Source: Loxodes magnus | Lineage: Eukaryota > Ciliophora > Karyorelictea > Loxodida > Loxodidae | NCBI GenBank assembly: GCA_946699065.1 | Contig: CAMPDV010000131.1 | Coordinates: forward strand, 620,001-684,000 | Direction: 5' to 3' | Length of the DNA: 64,000 nt | Shown: one piece after another, positions 10,269-22,000 of the stretch | How the letters are laid out: every line of letters starts with the position of its first letter | Position numbering within the stretch: position 1 is the first letter of the stretch | Program-made: the position numbers and the translations under genes | The notes under the pieces: generated by a model | Told to the model about the DNA's origin: nothing | The model's input: the letters and a program-made list of their open reading frames with translations, nothing else | Databases searched by the model: none

Positions 10269-13200
10269 ATGGAGTATGTCAGGAAAAACGTAAATAAAGC
10301 AAAAAAGCAAAAAGAAATAGAACAAACTCAAGAAGAAAAAGAATAAGATGCAAGACAAAAGTGAGAAGAAAGAAGTAAATTGAAGCAAACTTCAATGAGA
10401 ATGTACTATGCTAAGAAACCGATAAACAAAAATGAACAATTATCCGACTTCAACTAATAGGAAAAGGAAAAAGAAGAAGATTAGAATATATAAGAAGAAG
10501 GAAAAGGTAGATAATAAGATGAAAAAAACAAAAAAGGGGAAAGAACTAATAAAGAAAATAATATGGAAGCATAGAATGATAGATAAGAAGAAGAAAAGGT
10601 GGAGAAGGAAGATGAATAAAAAGAAGAATAAGATGAAGAGGAAGTAGAGGGAATGAGTGTAAAAAAAGATTAAGAATAAGTCATAAAAATAGGGACAGCA
10701 AATGTTAGGGGAGTAAGAAGTGCAAAAGAGGCACTAGCCAAATTAATGACTCAAAAAAGTATCCACATAATGGCAATATAAGAAATTTAGATTGAAGACT
10801 AAAAAGATATGTGTAATTTAGCAGGATATAAAAACTTAATAAATGTGGGATCAAAAAAAGGAAAAGGAGTAGCATTCTATATTAGAAACGACATATGTAA
10901 GGAGATCAGAGAGATATAGAATGAAGTAAACCAAATGACGCTCTTTGGAGGAGCGAGAGTAATGGCAATAGAAATAATTAAATAATTAGCAGTAATAAAT
11001 GTCTACGCTCCTGTTGCAAATAACAACGAACAGTATGAGCCTTTCTATAATTTAGTGAATGAATTTAAACTATAAGCAATAGAAAAAGGACTTAATATAA
11101 TGATAATAGGAGACTGAAATGCGCATATAGAAAAATGACTGCCAAAGAAAACAAACTCAGCAGGAAAGAGAATGACACAGTTTATGGAGCAGAATAGTTT
11201 AATATGCCTAGGCCCAACTGAAATAGGTACCTTTATTCACTAAAACAATTAATATAAAATAGATTACTTTTTAATCGAAGAGAGAATGAGAGAAAAGGTG
11301 TTAAAGAGTGATTTTTATTACTCATACGTAATAGGTGACCATAGGCCTGGTATTATATAGGTAAAGATGGGTAAAGAAATAAGAAAGCCATAAAAGATAG
11401 CAAAAATAAACTACCTACTATTAAAGAAAAAAGAGATATAAGAAAAATTTGAAAGATTTATACAAGAAAATCTCTAAGAAGAAGAAATTGATAGTCCAAA
11501 CGGCACATAAACTTATAAATGACGAAAGAAAAAGATATAAGAAGGAGTTTAAATAGTATGTGGAAAATTCAAAACATAAAACTCTAAGATATATAAATAT
11601 TCAGAAACAACAAAATAGTGTAATAAAATCTTTAGAAAATGCAGCAAACAATTAAAATAAAGGGTAAAGAAAAGAGAACAAATAAATGAAAATCAATAAA
11701 TTGAGAATCAAAGAGAATACCAAAGAGTAAGATAAGAATACATTTAATCAAGAAAAAAAGATAAAAGAAACTAACTAAACCTATTTATGGACAATGTAAA
11801 TAAAGGAAGTCTAACAGATATGTGGAAGAAACTAAAAAGCTTACTTAATAGAAAAAATAATTAATGAGTACCCTTATTAAAAGAAGATGTTAATACTTTC
11901 AGGGATGAATGGTAGAAACTGTATGAAGATGGCGGTAATACGCTACCAACTAAATTCTTAAACAAGAGATAAATAGTGGTAAACGAATATGAAATTTGAG
12001 AAATCATCAACTAATTGGCGAAATGAAAAGCAGCAGGACCTGATGAAATACAAGTAGGCACAATATTAGCAGGCGGGAAAAAACTAACAGAAGTAACATG
12101 TAAAATGATAGTTAAGATGATTTAAGAGAGAGTAATACCTTAAGAGATGAAATAATAATACATAATATTAATATACAAAAAAGGAGGACAGATGAACCCG
12201 ATGAATTATAGACCAATCTCTTTACTGAATCATGCTTTAAAAATAGTAGATGCATGAATTTTCTAGCAACTATAAGGATATCTGCATAATGATGAAAGCG
12301 AATATTAATATGACTTTAAAAAAGGAAAATCATGCTCACTATAAATTTTCAACCTAAGAACAGTATAGAAATGATCAATACGGAACAAAAAAGATGCTTT
12401 CGTAATATTTGTTGATATTAAAAAAGCGTACGACTCGGTGCAAAGAAAAGATATATGATAAATCCTAAACGATCTAAAAGTACCAGAATAGATAATTAAA
12501 CTCCTAGCAAACTTCTACTGTGAAGAAGAAATTAAACTTTAAATCGATGAATAAATAGCAAAATCATTCGCGACAAATAAAGGACTAAAACAGGGAAGTA
12601 TAACGTCGCCAAGACTATTTAACTTAATAATAGCAAGACTTCTCCATAGCTTGGAAGATTAAAAGCTAGGAATTACGATAGATTTAAAAACTAAGAGGGA
12701 TGAACACAAGAAATATATGCAGGATGTTTTGCATATGCAGATGACCTAGCCTTAATAAGTGAATGAGAATAATTAGAGGAAGTAATCAAAAATTTAACCT
12801 CATGGGCAGAAAAATACAAACTGGAAATTGCAGATAAAACAAAATGAATGATATGAAAAGCAGTAGAAAATAGAAACTGAGAAAATATAGGCAATACTAT
12901 TGAGGTGGGAAACTTAAGAATCGAAAGAGTAACGTCCTTTTAGTACCTAGGGCATATAATAGAAGAGACCATCAGTTTTGAAAAACACATGGAGAAAAGA
13001 CTAGAAGCAGCATAAAAGATGTAAACATGAATACTGGGTAAAATAAACAATGAATAAGGGATTAACACCATATAACGCAGGAATAATGATAAAAACGTTC
13101 GTAAGCTCAGTATTCAGCTATGGGACAGAAGTTATCCCATATTGTGAATATTTGTAGGAAAATAAGTGATGGAACAATTAGAAATAATATAGAGAAGATC

Positions 13201-14296
13201 TTTACGAGCAATCATAGATGCCCCTTTCTAAGTGTAAAATGAGATGCTAGAATACGAGTTACAGTTTATGAAATTTAAACATTACCTATGACAGAAAACG
13301 CTGAGATTAAGAGGCAGACTAATAAGTAACTAAGGAAAAACAGTAGATGGATTAATGTTCGACCTAAGTAAAGAAGAGAACTTTATTTTTGAACAATACT
13401 GCACGACAATAAAATTAGAATTAAAAATTGAAGACAAAAATATATTTATAGATGATGGTAATAATAATCAAAAAGGGAAGAAAACAATTAATCGTGCAAT
13501 TTGAGAACATAGAGTATACATAGAAGATAGAGAAAGAATGGAGTAAATGATAACAACTCTACAGTATAGAAAAACATGATTTGATGAAAATGTAGTAGGA
13601 CCACCCAACTACCTGAGATACAATAAAAATAGAAAAGAAGAAATATGCTACATATTTAGAATAAGAACGAGATGTAATGGGAGCCAGGATTGTTTAAAAA
13701 GAAAGACACCTAGTTGCGACAAGCAAATGCCCTTTCCGTAATGATGCAAGAGAAAACGAAAGGCATATCATATAAAAATGCTCAGAATACAAAGAAAGTA
13801 GATAAATATGTATTAGAAAGTTAAGAACAATAGGAGTAGAAAGACAAGGAATGGAACTATTTGATATAATATGAGGTACGGCAAAATTCGAAAAATTCAT
13901 TAGAACCTAAGAAGAGTAAAAAAGAGCTAAAACTGACTTGATAATAAAAGATTATATCAAAAACATATTAGAAAAAAGAAAAAAAGGATACTTAGAAAAG
14001 AAAATTGAATGAAAGAAATATGAAAATATTATAGAGCAGGAAAAGGATAGTTTTTATGAGTTTATAAAAGCTTGATTAAGAAGAAAATAATTAGAAACGA
14101 AAATTAGCAAAGTATGTAAAAAAAAATAATGGACGCTTGTAACAAAGAATCAATAAAACGTAGATAGATAGAAGACAGAAGAACAAGAGATATTGAAGAA
14201 GAAAATGATGAAGATATGGAACTAATAAGAGAAGAATTTTTATTACCTGAAGGCTTACTTGAAGAAATAGACATGTATTGAAACATTTATTAAAGA
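10269..14296 (+). pseudogene. LINE-A ORF2: APE endonuclease and reverse transcriptase, frameshifted
   Basis: ATG 10,269 is in frame with the endonuclease. After an acidic Gln/Glu linker come the APE motifs: KIGTANVRG, MAIQEIQIED, VINVYAP, GDWNAH (11,109-11,126, Trp = TGA) and IGDHRPGI. RT motifs follow: AAGPDEIQ, IYKKGG, NYRPISLLN, VIFVDIKKAYDSV and KGLKQGSITSPRLFNL. About 12,695-12,705 the frame changes, and the catalytic box FAYADDLALIS (from 12,728) lies in another frame. That break would inactivate the copy unless it is a sequencing error. A C-terminal Cys/His motif (CPFRNDARENERHIIQKC, about 13,725-13,780) is typical of LINE ORF2. The element would copy its own RNA by target-primed reverse transcription. 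Confidence 0.88.
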
Positions 14297-14362
14297 GCTG
14301 CGCATCAACGAGGTGCTACGCGCTCTGTAATCAAATTTATTTATTTATTTATTGAGAATCCT

Positions 14363-15255
14363 ATATTTAAAAAAAATGGAGTCTTAAAATCTTGTTCCCG
14401 GCTTTTTCTTGAGCAAAGAAGAGAAAAAAGCTCTAGAGAAAAAGCAGGCATAAAAAAAATATCAAGAGTCTTCTTCTCCTCACTTACAAAACTAATAAAG
14501 AACCTAATAACTATAATAAACACCTCCTAAATTAATAAAAAGAAAGGAATCTAATATAATAACAGGAAAAGAACTTCCATCAAAGATAATTAAAAAGGAA
14601 ATCAATATTTAACAGTTAGTATTTGAAATATCCAATCTCTAGGAAGAGATTAAAGTGCTTAAGTAGGAAAATTAAGAACTAAGAAACTTATTATCGCTTG
14701 GATAAGATAACTTAGAGATTAGAATTATTAATTAAGAAAGGGAACTCCAAGCATATTTGAACATTTAAACTGAACATAGATAAGAAACAGCAAGGCTTGG
14801 AAATATCGTATAAAAACAAGAGTTGGAGTTTATTAAGCAAAAGAATATTAGCACAAACATAAATAATTAGACAAATTAGATGGAGATAGAATAAAATGAG
14901 GTTATAAATCGAAAACCAATCAGATAAGTAAGGAAGAAATGCTACTACTGTAAGAGTAAGTGACATTTGTACAAGAATTGCAAAAAATTTTAGAATTTCA
15001 AGAGAAAATTTTGGCGTAAAGAATAAGAAAAATACTAGAGGCTCTATTGTAACTAGCATGGAGATATTTACAGAAGAAAATGATGTGAAGTACTTTTTGA
15101 AATAATAAAAACAAGAAATCAAAGAAACTGAGAAGACCTTAGTGAAGATAATTTCATTAGAAAGTCAAGAATGATGAGAAGTGTTGCTGATAAAACAACT
15201 TATTTTAAACAGTGTCCAGATTGGCCCTGTTGAACATTTTAAGTTCATTATTATT
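14363..15255 (+). mobile_element. Gag-only element E1 with 12-bp target-site duplication
   Basis: The 893-bp insertion is flanked by direct repeats ATTGAGAATCCT at 14,351-14,362 and 15,256-15,267. It starts ATATTTAAAAAAAATGGAG and ends in a short ATT repeat. It sits in the 3' tail of LINE A. The only coding capacity is one gag-like ORF, with no polymerase or endonuclease. TSD plus 3' simple repeat indicate target-primed reverse transcription by an enzyme supplied in trans (inference). Confidence 0.85.
14376..15240 (+). CDS. Gag-like protein of E1: coiled coil plus CCHC zinc knuckle
   Basis: From ATG 14,376 (MESQNLVPGFFLSKEEKK) the frame is open with TAA/TAG as Gln. A long coiled coil (FEISNLQEEIKVLKQENQEL and onward) occupies roughly residues 85-170. 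A zinc knuckle CYYCKSKWHLYKNC at 14,940-14,981 has exact CX2CX4HX4C spacing; the Trp before His is TGA. A Lys/Arg/Gln-rich tail follows. Coiled coil plus CCHC knuckle is the usual layout of LINE ORF1/Gag nucleic-acid-binding proteins. The exact stop is uncertain; a likely end is shortly before the 3' ATT repeat. The frame looks undamaged, so this is the best candidate for a functional gag-only product in the window. Confidence 0.75.
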
Positions 15256-15289
15256 ATTGAGAATCCTTTTTATTAATTATTTATTAGAA

Positions 15290-16540
15290 TATTTTAATTT
15301 TTGGTTTTCATCTTCAATATCTTCTAATCTTTTTCCATAAATATTAGATTTCCTTTGTTAAAAGCATTAGTGCTTCTTAATTAATTTCATAAACATATTA
15401 GTAGTATAAAGTATTATAAGCTTAAAAAATAGATTTCTTTTTCACTTATAAACATAATACTTAGTTTATTACTCAGATATAAAAATAATCTCTTTAAGGT
15501 TTTTATTTATAATTTTACTTTTCTGAAGAAATTTTAAAATTTGGAATGATGAGTTCCAAAGGTTATTATTTGGAAAAATTTTAAAGATTTATTTCAATAT
15601 TTAATTAATTTAAAAGTAACTGCTTTATAAAAGAACCTCTATAACTTAAATTAGATATAGAAAGTTATAATTTGAATATTTTTTTAAGTTAACTAAAAGT
15701 TTATGCGATTTCTTTAAATCTCAAATATCTTCTTTTAGATTATAAATTTAACACTTCGCAATTCAAGTTTTCAAAGCTATTAATACTACTTTACTTTGCT
15801 CTTTTTTCTTTTTTTAATCCTAATTGAGAGAAAATTTTCTGGCTTATCTAAGATTTTTATGATTCTAAAGGAATTATTAATTTATGCTGCTGTTTTAAAT
15901 CTAAATAGAAATTTAAAACTAATCTTCATTTAATTCGTTCTATCTTTCAGCTCTCTAAATTTTAAATCTTTCTTCTTTATACCAGCTTTGTTATTTATTG
16001 TCTCTTAGAAAACTCATATTATGCTATATATATTTCTATTAAAATTTTTAATTGGCCGAAATGATTTAACTGATATCCACTTCCTAAAAAATAACCTTTT
16101 ATGCTTCAAATCTTCAAATCACTTAATTAATGAGCTTTATGTCTTTAAAAAATCAGAATTTTTTTTACTTAAGTTTTGTTTGAAACCTGCTTAAGTATCT
16201 AAGGCATTATAGTAAGATTTTGCAATAAATTCTTATATATCTATGAAAAATAAGCATTAGAAAGGCCTAGAATCTAGTATTATTAGAATAATACCTATTA
16301 GTGCTTAAGAAAACGTTTAGGCAGCATAACCGTTGCTTCCTATTTTTAACAATACTATCAGTTTTTCCTTATCTTTTAGATATGCAATTTCAAACTTTAC
16401 TTATTTGGGTACTTCTAAGCTGGTATAAAATTTGACTATAGACTGCTCAATCTTTAGTCCTTAATCTATTTCTTAAATTTAAGTTCGTTTTCTTACCCTT
16501 TTCTATCCATATCCCTCTACCTTGCTTTGTACTTAGTTAT
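15290..16540 (-). CDS. Unrecognised protein-like region, minus strand
   Basis: Reading TAA/TAG as Gln, much of the minus strand gives protein-like sequence. Examples are KFYTSLEVPKQVKFEIAYLK and LLKIGSNGYAAQTF near 16,320-16,440, then Lys/Asn-rich coiled-coil-like sequence toward 15,300. A start near 16,510 (MDRKGQENELKF) is in another frame, so an intron or frameshift would be needed. I do not recognise a family. It could be a decayed gene or another element fragment. Confidence 0.3.
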
Positions 16541-16559
16541 ATGTATTTTATCAGGTATT

Positions 16560-17420
16560 ATTACAATAGATAAAAATCAAAAAAAGTGCATTGAAGATAA
16601 TCTAATCATTTAAAAAAGAGGATATTCTGAGTTAATGACATAATGAGGCCTGACTTGGGTAGAAAGTTAAGGGAAGAATTATAAAATTGCTAGAAATGTT
16701 ATAGAGAGAAGAAGCAGCCTCTTGAATAAAGATACTTAGGAGTTGCTATTAAAGTTTAGCTTCCACAATAATAAATATGACTGGATATGTAAAACAACTC
16801 TTGACTTAAGACTATAAATTTATACATGTAAGTAAGAAGAAATATCCTTAAAATAGCTTGAGTCTATTAGTAATTATTTAACTACGGGAAGAAAAGTAAA
16901 GAATTTAAAGGGTGCTAGTACGATATTAGTAACTTTAATATAAAAAAGCAAAAACCAACAAGTAAAATACTGAACTTCGATTCACGTATAGGTAAATATT
17001 TCAAAGCAAAATTACTAATTGAGGATTTATTTGGATAAATATTACAATCTCATATCTGAGCAAAACTCGATAATACCCAGAACGTCTATTTCGAGTTACA
17101 TTTCTAAGACTAAGAATATCTAATTAATTTGAGTTTTTCACTCGAGCAAACTTTGAATTGAAATTAAAACGGAATAAATTGAAGAATATTAGGAAAAGTC
17201 TAGAAGCTTCTAAGGATATAATAAGGAGGGGCGTCTAAAATGAAAATAGTAGTAATCTTCTAATACAGAAAGCTTAAAATAACTCTGCTATTTTAGTTCA
17301 AGAGTGTATAAATCCTTAGAATCAATAATAAAGGTTGAAGAAGATATATAAAAATAGAATCTGTCTATATAATACATTTAATAATAACTAAGCTATTTAT
17401 CATTAATAAATAGAAAATAA
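16560..17420 (+). CDS. Unrecognised protein-like region, plus strand
   Basis: The plus strand reads as plausible protein with the altered code, for example RGYSELMTQWGLTWVESQ and KDTQELLLKFSFHNNKYDW near 16,615-16,790, continuing to about 17,170. Aromatic residues, including TGA-encoded Trp, are better distributed than in the AT-rich background. No domain was recognised and no start or stop can be fixed. It is divergent from the minus-strand region to its left. Confidence 0.3.
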
Positions 17421-17816
17421 AAAAGCATATGAAAGTCTTAATAATGTTCATTTTAATTTTATAGAAAGTAGTAGATAAGATGGTATAACTATATTACTTC
17501 TATACACTTATTAAATCACTTAATAGAATTAAACTTAACATTTTGGATTCTATTTTGAAACTTAAATTTGACTCTTAAATTATTAATTTTAATTTCTTAC
17601 TCTTTTTACCTAGCTTATTAATATATAAATAAATATCAAAACGATTACTTTAAATTAAATCTTCGCTAGTATAAAAATCTTATTTATGAGTAACTGCCAA
17701 CTCTTCTAGGAATTTTAATAGAAGGGCTAAATATTTTAGAACACTAAGAAGCGTTAGAACTTTGATATTCTAGCTCAAATTTATTAATAAGAATTTACAA
17801 AAATTGAAAAATGTTC

Positions 17817-17985
17817 AACCAACCAAGGGAATGGGTTTGGTATGAAAAAGGGGAAAAAAGACCCTTTTGGGTTTAACTCTAGTCTAGCGCGTGGAGCGGC
17901 GTAAGAGACATAGAATTAGTGGAAGGCCGCTATTTTAAAATAACACTACCCTTAATGTCGCTTACTTATCCTATCATGCAGTAAC
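17817..17985 (+). rRNA. Orphan fragment of cytosolic large-subunit (28S-type) rRNA, probably non-functional
   Basis: From memory of eukaryotic 28S rRNA, the order of several universally conserved blocks is kept. These are CCAAGGGAATGGGTTTGG (CCAAGGGAACGGGCTTGG), GGGGAAAAAAGACCC (GGGGAAAGAAGACCC), TTAACTCTAGTCT (TTGACTCTAGTCT), AAGAGACAT, AGAATTAGTGG and AACACTACCCTTAATGTCGC. Nothing resembling the rest of an rRNA operon flanks it. Substitutions in normally invariant positions suggest a pseudogene fragment rather than a working rRNA gene piece. Confidence 0.8.
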
Positions 17986-17989
17986 TTAC

Positions 17990-19925
17990 AGCAATATAAT
18001 TGAGTAGGAGAAACCGCATTGATGAAGTCAGTGATTAGCAAATTCCCAAATAATAGAATATTTTTTTAGCTTCCTAACAAAGCAAAGAAGAAATATTCCA
18101 TTAACAATACTAGATAAAATTGAAGTTAATAATTTACCAGTAAGCTTATTCTTTCAACCCTAAATTTTTAAATAAGACTTATGTCTGCTGAATTATCAAA
18201 TTAGCTTGAGAAAAATAATGAAGTTTTAATACTTCGTCGATAACGAAACTTAAATAAATTAGTAGCAAAAAAAATAATAAAAATTCAATAAATATTTAAT
18301 CAAGAACAAAAAATATTTTTGGTAGTACTATTTTAGGCGGTCAAATTTTTTTCTATTCATAGATTGGTTTTTTTATAAAATGCAACAATTATTTCCCATG
18401 TTGAAGAGAATTTCTAAGAGTTTTAATAGAGCGTGCATGAATTTTTTTCCAGTTTTTAACTAAAAGTTTTAGTAGTTACTTTAATAAATTCATTATAAAG
18501 TTTATTTATTTAATTTTCTAAAATTCCAAATTTTTTAAAGAGGTTTTATTACACCTGACTGAACTTTCCTATGAATTTGCAGTTTCTTTGAAATTAATTT
18601 AAGAAGATTTGCAATTAAAATTTAGTTAATTTTATATATCTTCCATCTTTTTTTATAGATTAAAAAAATTAATCAAACTCATTTTTTACTTTTCTTTTGG
18701 GATTTACTTTCGATAAAAATCTTATAACTCTTAGTTCTTATTCAAACTTCTAATTTAATTTTTTTTACTTTTTAAAGACAGCTAAAAAAGTTTTTTTAAA
18801 ACGTTTCTTTATAATCTATTTACTTAACTCTTATTTTTTTAATTTTTTTGATAATGATTTCAAAATATTTGTCTGAAACTATTAGTTTTTTTAATTTTTA
18901 ATTTCTTTTTTGTATTTTTTTATTTTCTTTAAGTCCTTTTTATTTTTAAGTATAAAATTTATTAAAATTTTAAGTTTTTTTAATTTTTTTACTTACAAAT
19001 TTTGAATTTATTTTTTTATTATCATTTTAGTTAAAATAAATTAATTTGTAATTTTTCAACAGTAATAAAATATTTAGCATTATTTCAACTAAAATTTTTT
19101 TATCATTTGATACTTCTTATATATTCATTTTAGATTTATTTTATTTTTTCGCATTATTTTTACTTTCACGTATTTTATTTTTTTTAAGTTTTTTATCATT
19201 ATTTAATTTAGATAAAGTTAGTATTTTATTGTGATTTTTTCTAATTTTGCAGCCTTATATTTAGATTTCTTTTCTGAAAATTATTTTAATTTTTTTAATT
19301 AAAAAAAATAAATTTTTATAAAATTTTCTTTAAATTATTTTTAAAAGCAAAATTTTTTGCAAACTCAATTTATTATTTCAGTCAAAAATATTGATTAATA
19401 ACTTTTTAGAATTTTAATAATTTAAATTTATTTTTAAATAATTTGACTAGCATTATGATAAAGATTCAAAATTTATTCAGTTCTAAAAATCTTTGCCAGT
19501 ATAAATCTTTGAAAAATAAAAAAAATTTCTTGTTTTATCTATTTTTTCTATTATATTTACATAATAACTATTTAAGTGCTCTAATATTGGTTATACTTTC
19601 AAAAATTCTTTCCTGTGATTATAATATTTTATTCTGATTAAATAATAAATTTTAAAAATTTAGATTAATGTTATTTTATATTTAAGTAAGATTTGTTAAG
19701 CAATATTTCATTCTTCTATTTCAAAATGTTTAAAATTATTTCGTTAAAATATCTTGTAGTATAAATCTATGAATATTAAAAAGAATTTTCAAATTTTTAT
19801 TCTTTTTTTTGTCGATTCTATTTTTTCTTCGTACAATCTTTTTAATTACTATCTTTAATACTAAATCATAAATTATTTAATAATAATAAAATAATAGTAA
19901 TACTATTAATTTGTGCTTTCCGTTT
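17990..19925. other. T-rich spacer, no gene seen
   Basis: Long T- and TTTA-rich runs dominate. I found no frame with balanced protein composition in either direction, and no RNA gene signature. Confidence 0.6.
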
Positions 19926-19929
19926 TAGA

Positions 19930-20260
19930 AATTTTCAACTTTGTTAGGAGGACAGCAATTTATGCTCTCTGCTGTTAAATATAAAATTTTGGGTCGCTCA
20001 ATTTTAGTGAGATTGGGAACTCGGGTTTCTCCGGATTTTATTTCCTTTTACATCTCTTGGTTCCATCTTTATCTCGTATATTGAGCCATCCGGGCTACAA
20101 AATATTCTTTTCATTATGGCTTCTTCTTTTTTCAATTTTTGTTACTATTTAATCCAATAATTTCTTTATTTCTATTAAAATTTCCAACATTTCAAACATT
20201 TCCAACATTTCCAAAAATATGTCATACGCTTCCACAGCAGAAGCAATTTTTTTAATTTTT
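19930..20260 (-). mobile_element. Fragment of a gag-type element (E9)
   Basis: The minus strand encodes a coiled coil with LEM repeats (YDIFLEMLEMFEMLEILIEI) from about 20,250. It then reaches a block FNSREHKLLSS near 19,960. The same block occurs in element E5 (FNSREHELLSS, about 24,590-24,620), and most nucleotide differences between the two fall at synonymous positions of this frame. That supports a real, once-selected coding sequence. No zinc knuckle was found here. Confidence 0.5.
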
Positions 20261-20900
20261 AATTATTTTATTTTATAGGTTTGCTCTTTATTATAAACTA
20301 TTTAAATAAAATAAATTTTATAATTCAAAAAAGTCTATTAATTATCATTAAATTTTTCCAAATTTTGTAAAATTTGTAGAATGTGTTTTTGAAAACCTTT
20401 AAAAATTTTAAGTAAGAAAATCTACAAAATTTTATAGCTTTTTAAACTTTCGTAACATATTTTTTTAGTTATTTTTTTTAATTTTATTCTATTTATGATT
20501 AATTATCCCAAAATTGAAAATTTTAGTCCATTCCTAAATTACGCTTTACTCTTTATCACTGAGCAAACATTTTTTTTCGTTTTCAACAATCTTATCTACA
20601 AATCATTTAATTAATTTATAAACAAATTTTTTATTATTTTAATCTAATCACATCAATTAACAAAAGTAATAACTTTGAGCAAAAATGCCTAAAATTTTTA
20701 TGAAAATTTGGATATAATTTTATATTGGAAAGAAATTATTAACTTTAGCAATAAACAATTCTTTAAATATTCCTTGCTTTTAAATTATTTAATTGATTAA
20801 TACTTTTTTCAAAAAAACTAGAAATTTTAAAGCATTTATTTTTATTTAATATATTAAGGATAATCTTATTAATTATTTGCTAACTCGGGAAAAAATATAA
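20260..20900. other. AT-rich spacer, no gene seen
   Basis: A T-rich stretch between two element fragments. A short repeat of the type TTTCCAACAT lies at its left edge (20,187-20,215). Nothing else is supported. Confidence 0.55.
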
Positions 20901-20929
20901 ATCAGTAAAGTTCAGGATCTAAACTTATG

Positions 20930-21735
20930 AAAGTGATTAAATGAAAGCCGAAATATTTGCTTAAAAAAATTCGCAAGTAAGAGAAACCCATTGAAAGCGA
21001 GGACCCGTCCTCCTCATACGAAGGTAAACACCTTGTAGTTGAAAAATAAATAAACAAATCTCATTAAGTCGGAAATGCTACTTAAAATAACTATGTAAGA
21101 AGTAACTATCTTTAACTTTAAGAGCAATTAAGGTAAATTTTAACTAAATATGAAGTTCTTAACGAAGAGCTCGTTCAACTTAAGACTTTACTTGTCACCA
21201 ATAAGCTCATCACCAGAAAATAAAAATGATTACAGTCCTAGCAATCATCAAGTTAAGTAGCATCAATGTAGATAGGAAATTCTGATTACTAGTAGCCACT
21301 TTCTCGAGTCTAATATTAATATATTTCCTCAACTTAAGAAAATAAAAATAAAGAAATTTCTGAAAGATTTGAAAAACGAAAGAATCCTTATCAAGAGATA
21401 AAAAAGAGTACCAGAAAAAGATACTGATATAGAAAATAAAAAAAAACACTTAATTAGAAACTGTAAAGACTTAAAAAATCTTCAAGTAAGAGGATAAAAA
21501 AAGACGTTAAGACATTCCTCGAGATTTTGAATAACAAGAGAATGAATTTGCAAGAAGAAATATTTTAATGTCAAAGCTAAGAGGGAGCAAGTTAGCTAAC
21601 CTTCTAAACAAAAAAGGTCGTAGAACCCTACCACTTAAAACTTGATGGCACCCCAACCAGTTTGAAATCTCTGAAGAAATTAAACACTTATATTGACAAT
21701 TAGTATAAATTATTATTATTAATAAATTAGATAAA
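20930..21735 (+). pseudogene. Degenerate gag-only element E8
   Basis: An ATG at 20,928 (MKVIKWKPKYLLKKIRKQ) leads into a Ser-rich segment and a coiled coil (YLQLQEQLRQILTKYEVLNE). At the expected zinc-knuckle position (about 21,418-21,465) only the second half, HLIRNC, is recognisable. The first Cys reads as Tyr (TAC), the second is lost, and an A-run shifts the frame. The element ends near a short ATT repeat (about 21,711-21,722), as E1 and E2 do. No target-site duplication was found. Confidence 0.5.
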
Positions 21736-22000
21736 ATTAAACTCAAATTTAAAAAATTATTTTATATATTTTGACCATTTTGTAACTCAAATAATTTTAT
21801 ATAGTTTAATAACCTTAATACAAAATACAAAATACTAAATCCTAAACGACTTTTAAAGCTAATAATAATCATAAACACAAATGAAATAAATTACCTATGA
21901 AAAACTGAGAAATCTTTTAAAGCTTATAAAAATTTACTAATATTAATAATAGCTTCTTAAATTGTAAATTTAAAGATTAAAGATAGTTGCTTGATCAAAT

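Larger units (their letters stand above)
8961..14353 (+). mobile_element. LINE (non-LTR retrotransposon) family A, near full length
   Basis: The element has an N/Q-rich leader, ORF1 with a zinc knuckle, ORF2 with APE endonuclease and reverse transcriptase, and a C-terminal Cys/His region. It ends in CAACGAGGTGCTACGCGCT and a TTTA repeat (about 14,337-14,353). Both ORFs need TAA/TAG as Gln and TGA as Trp. A frameshift in RT makes this copy probably inactive. A second, 3'-truncated copy lies at 33,860-36,295. The gag-only element E1 has inserted exactly in its 3' tail. Confidence 0.88.

Noticed and set aside
10432..10647. Lys/Arg-rich plus-strand frame
   Set aside because: It is the wrong frame of the acidic Glu/Gln linker of LINE-A ORF2; the endonuclease frame is in phase with ATG 10,269.
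14712..15122. 136-codon hydrophobic frame on the minus strand
   Set aside because: It is antisense to the E1 coiled coil and zinc knuckle, which have exact motif spacing on the plus strand.
17817..17985. Mitochondrial rRNA insertion
   Set aside because: The conserved blocks fit eukaryotic cytosolic 28S (for example CTCTAGTCT and AAGAGACAT) better than mitochondrial or bacterial LSU.
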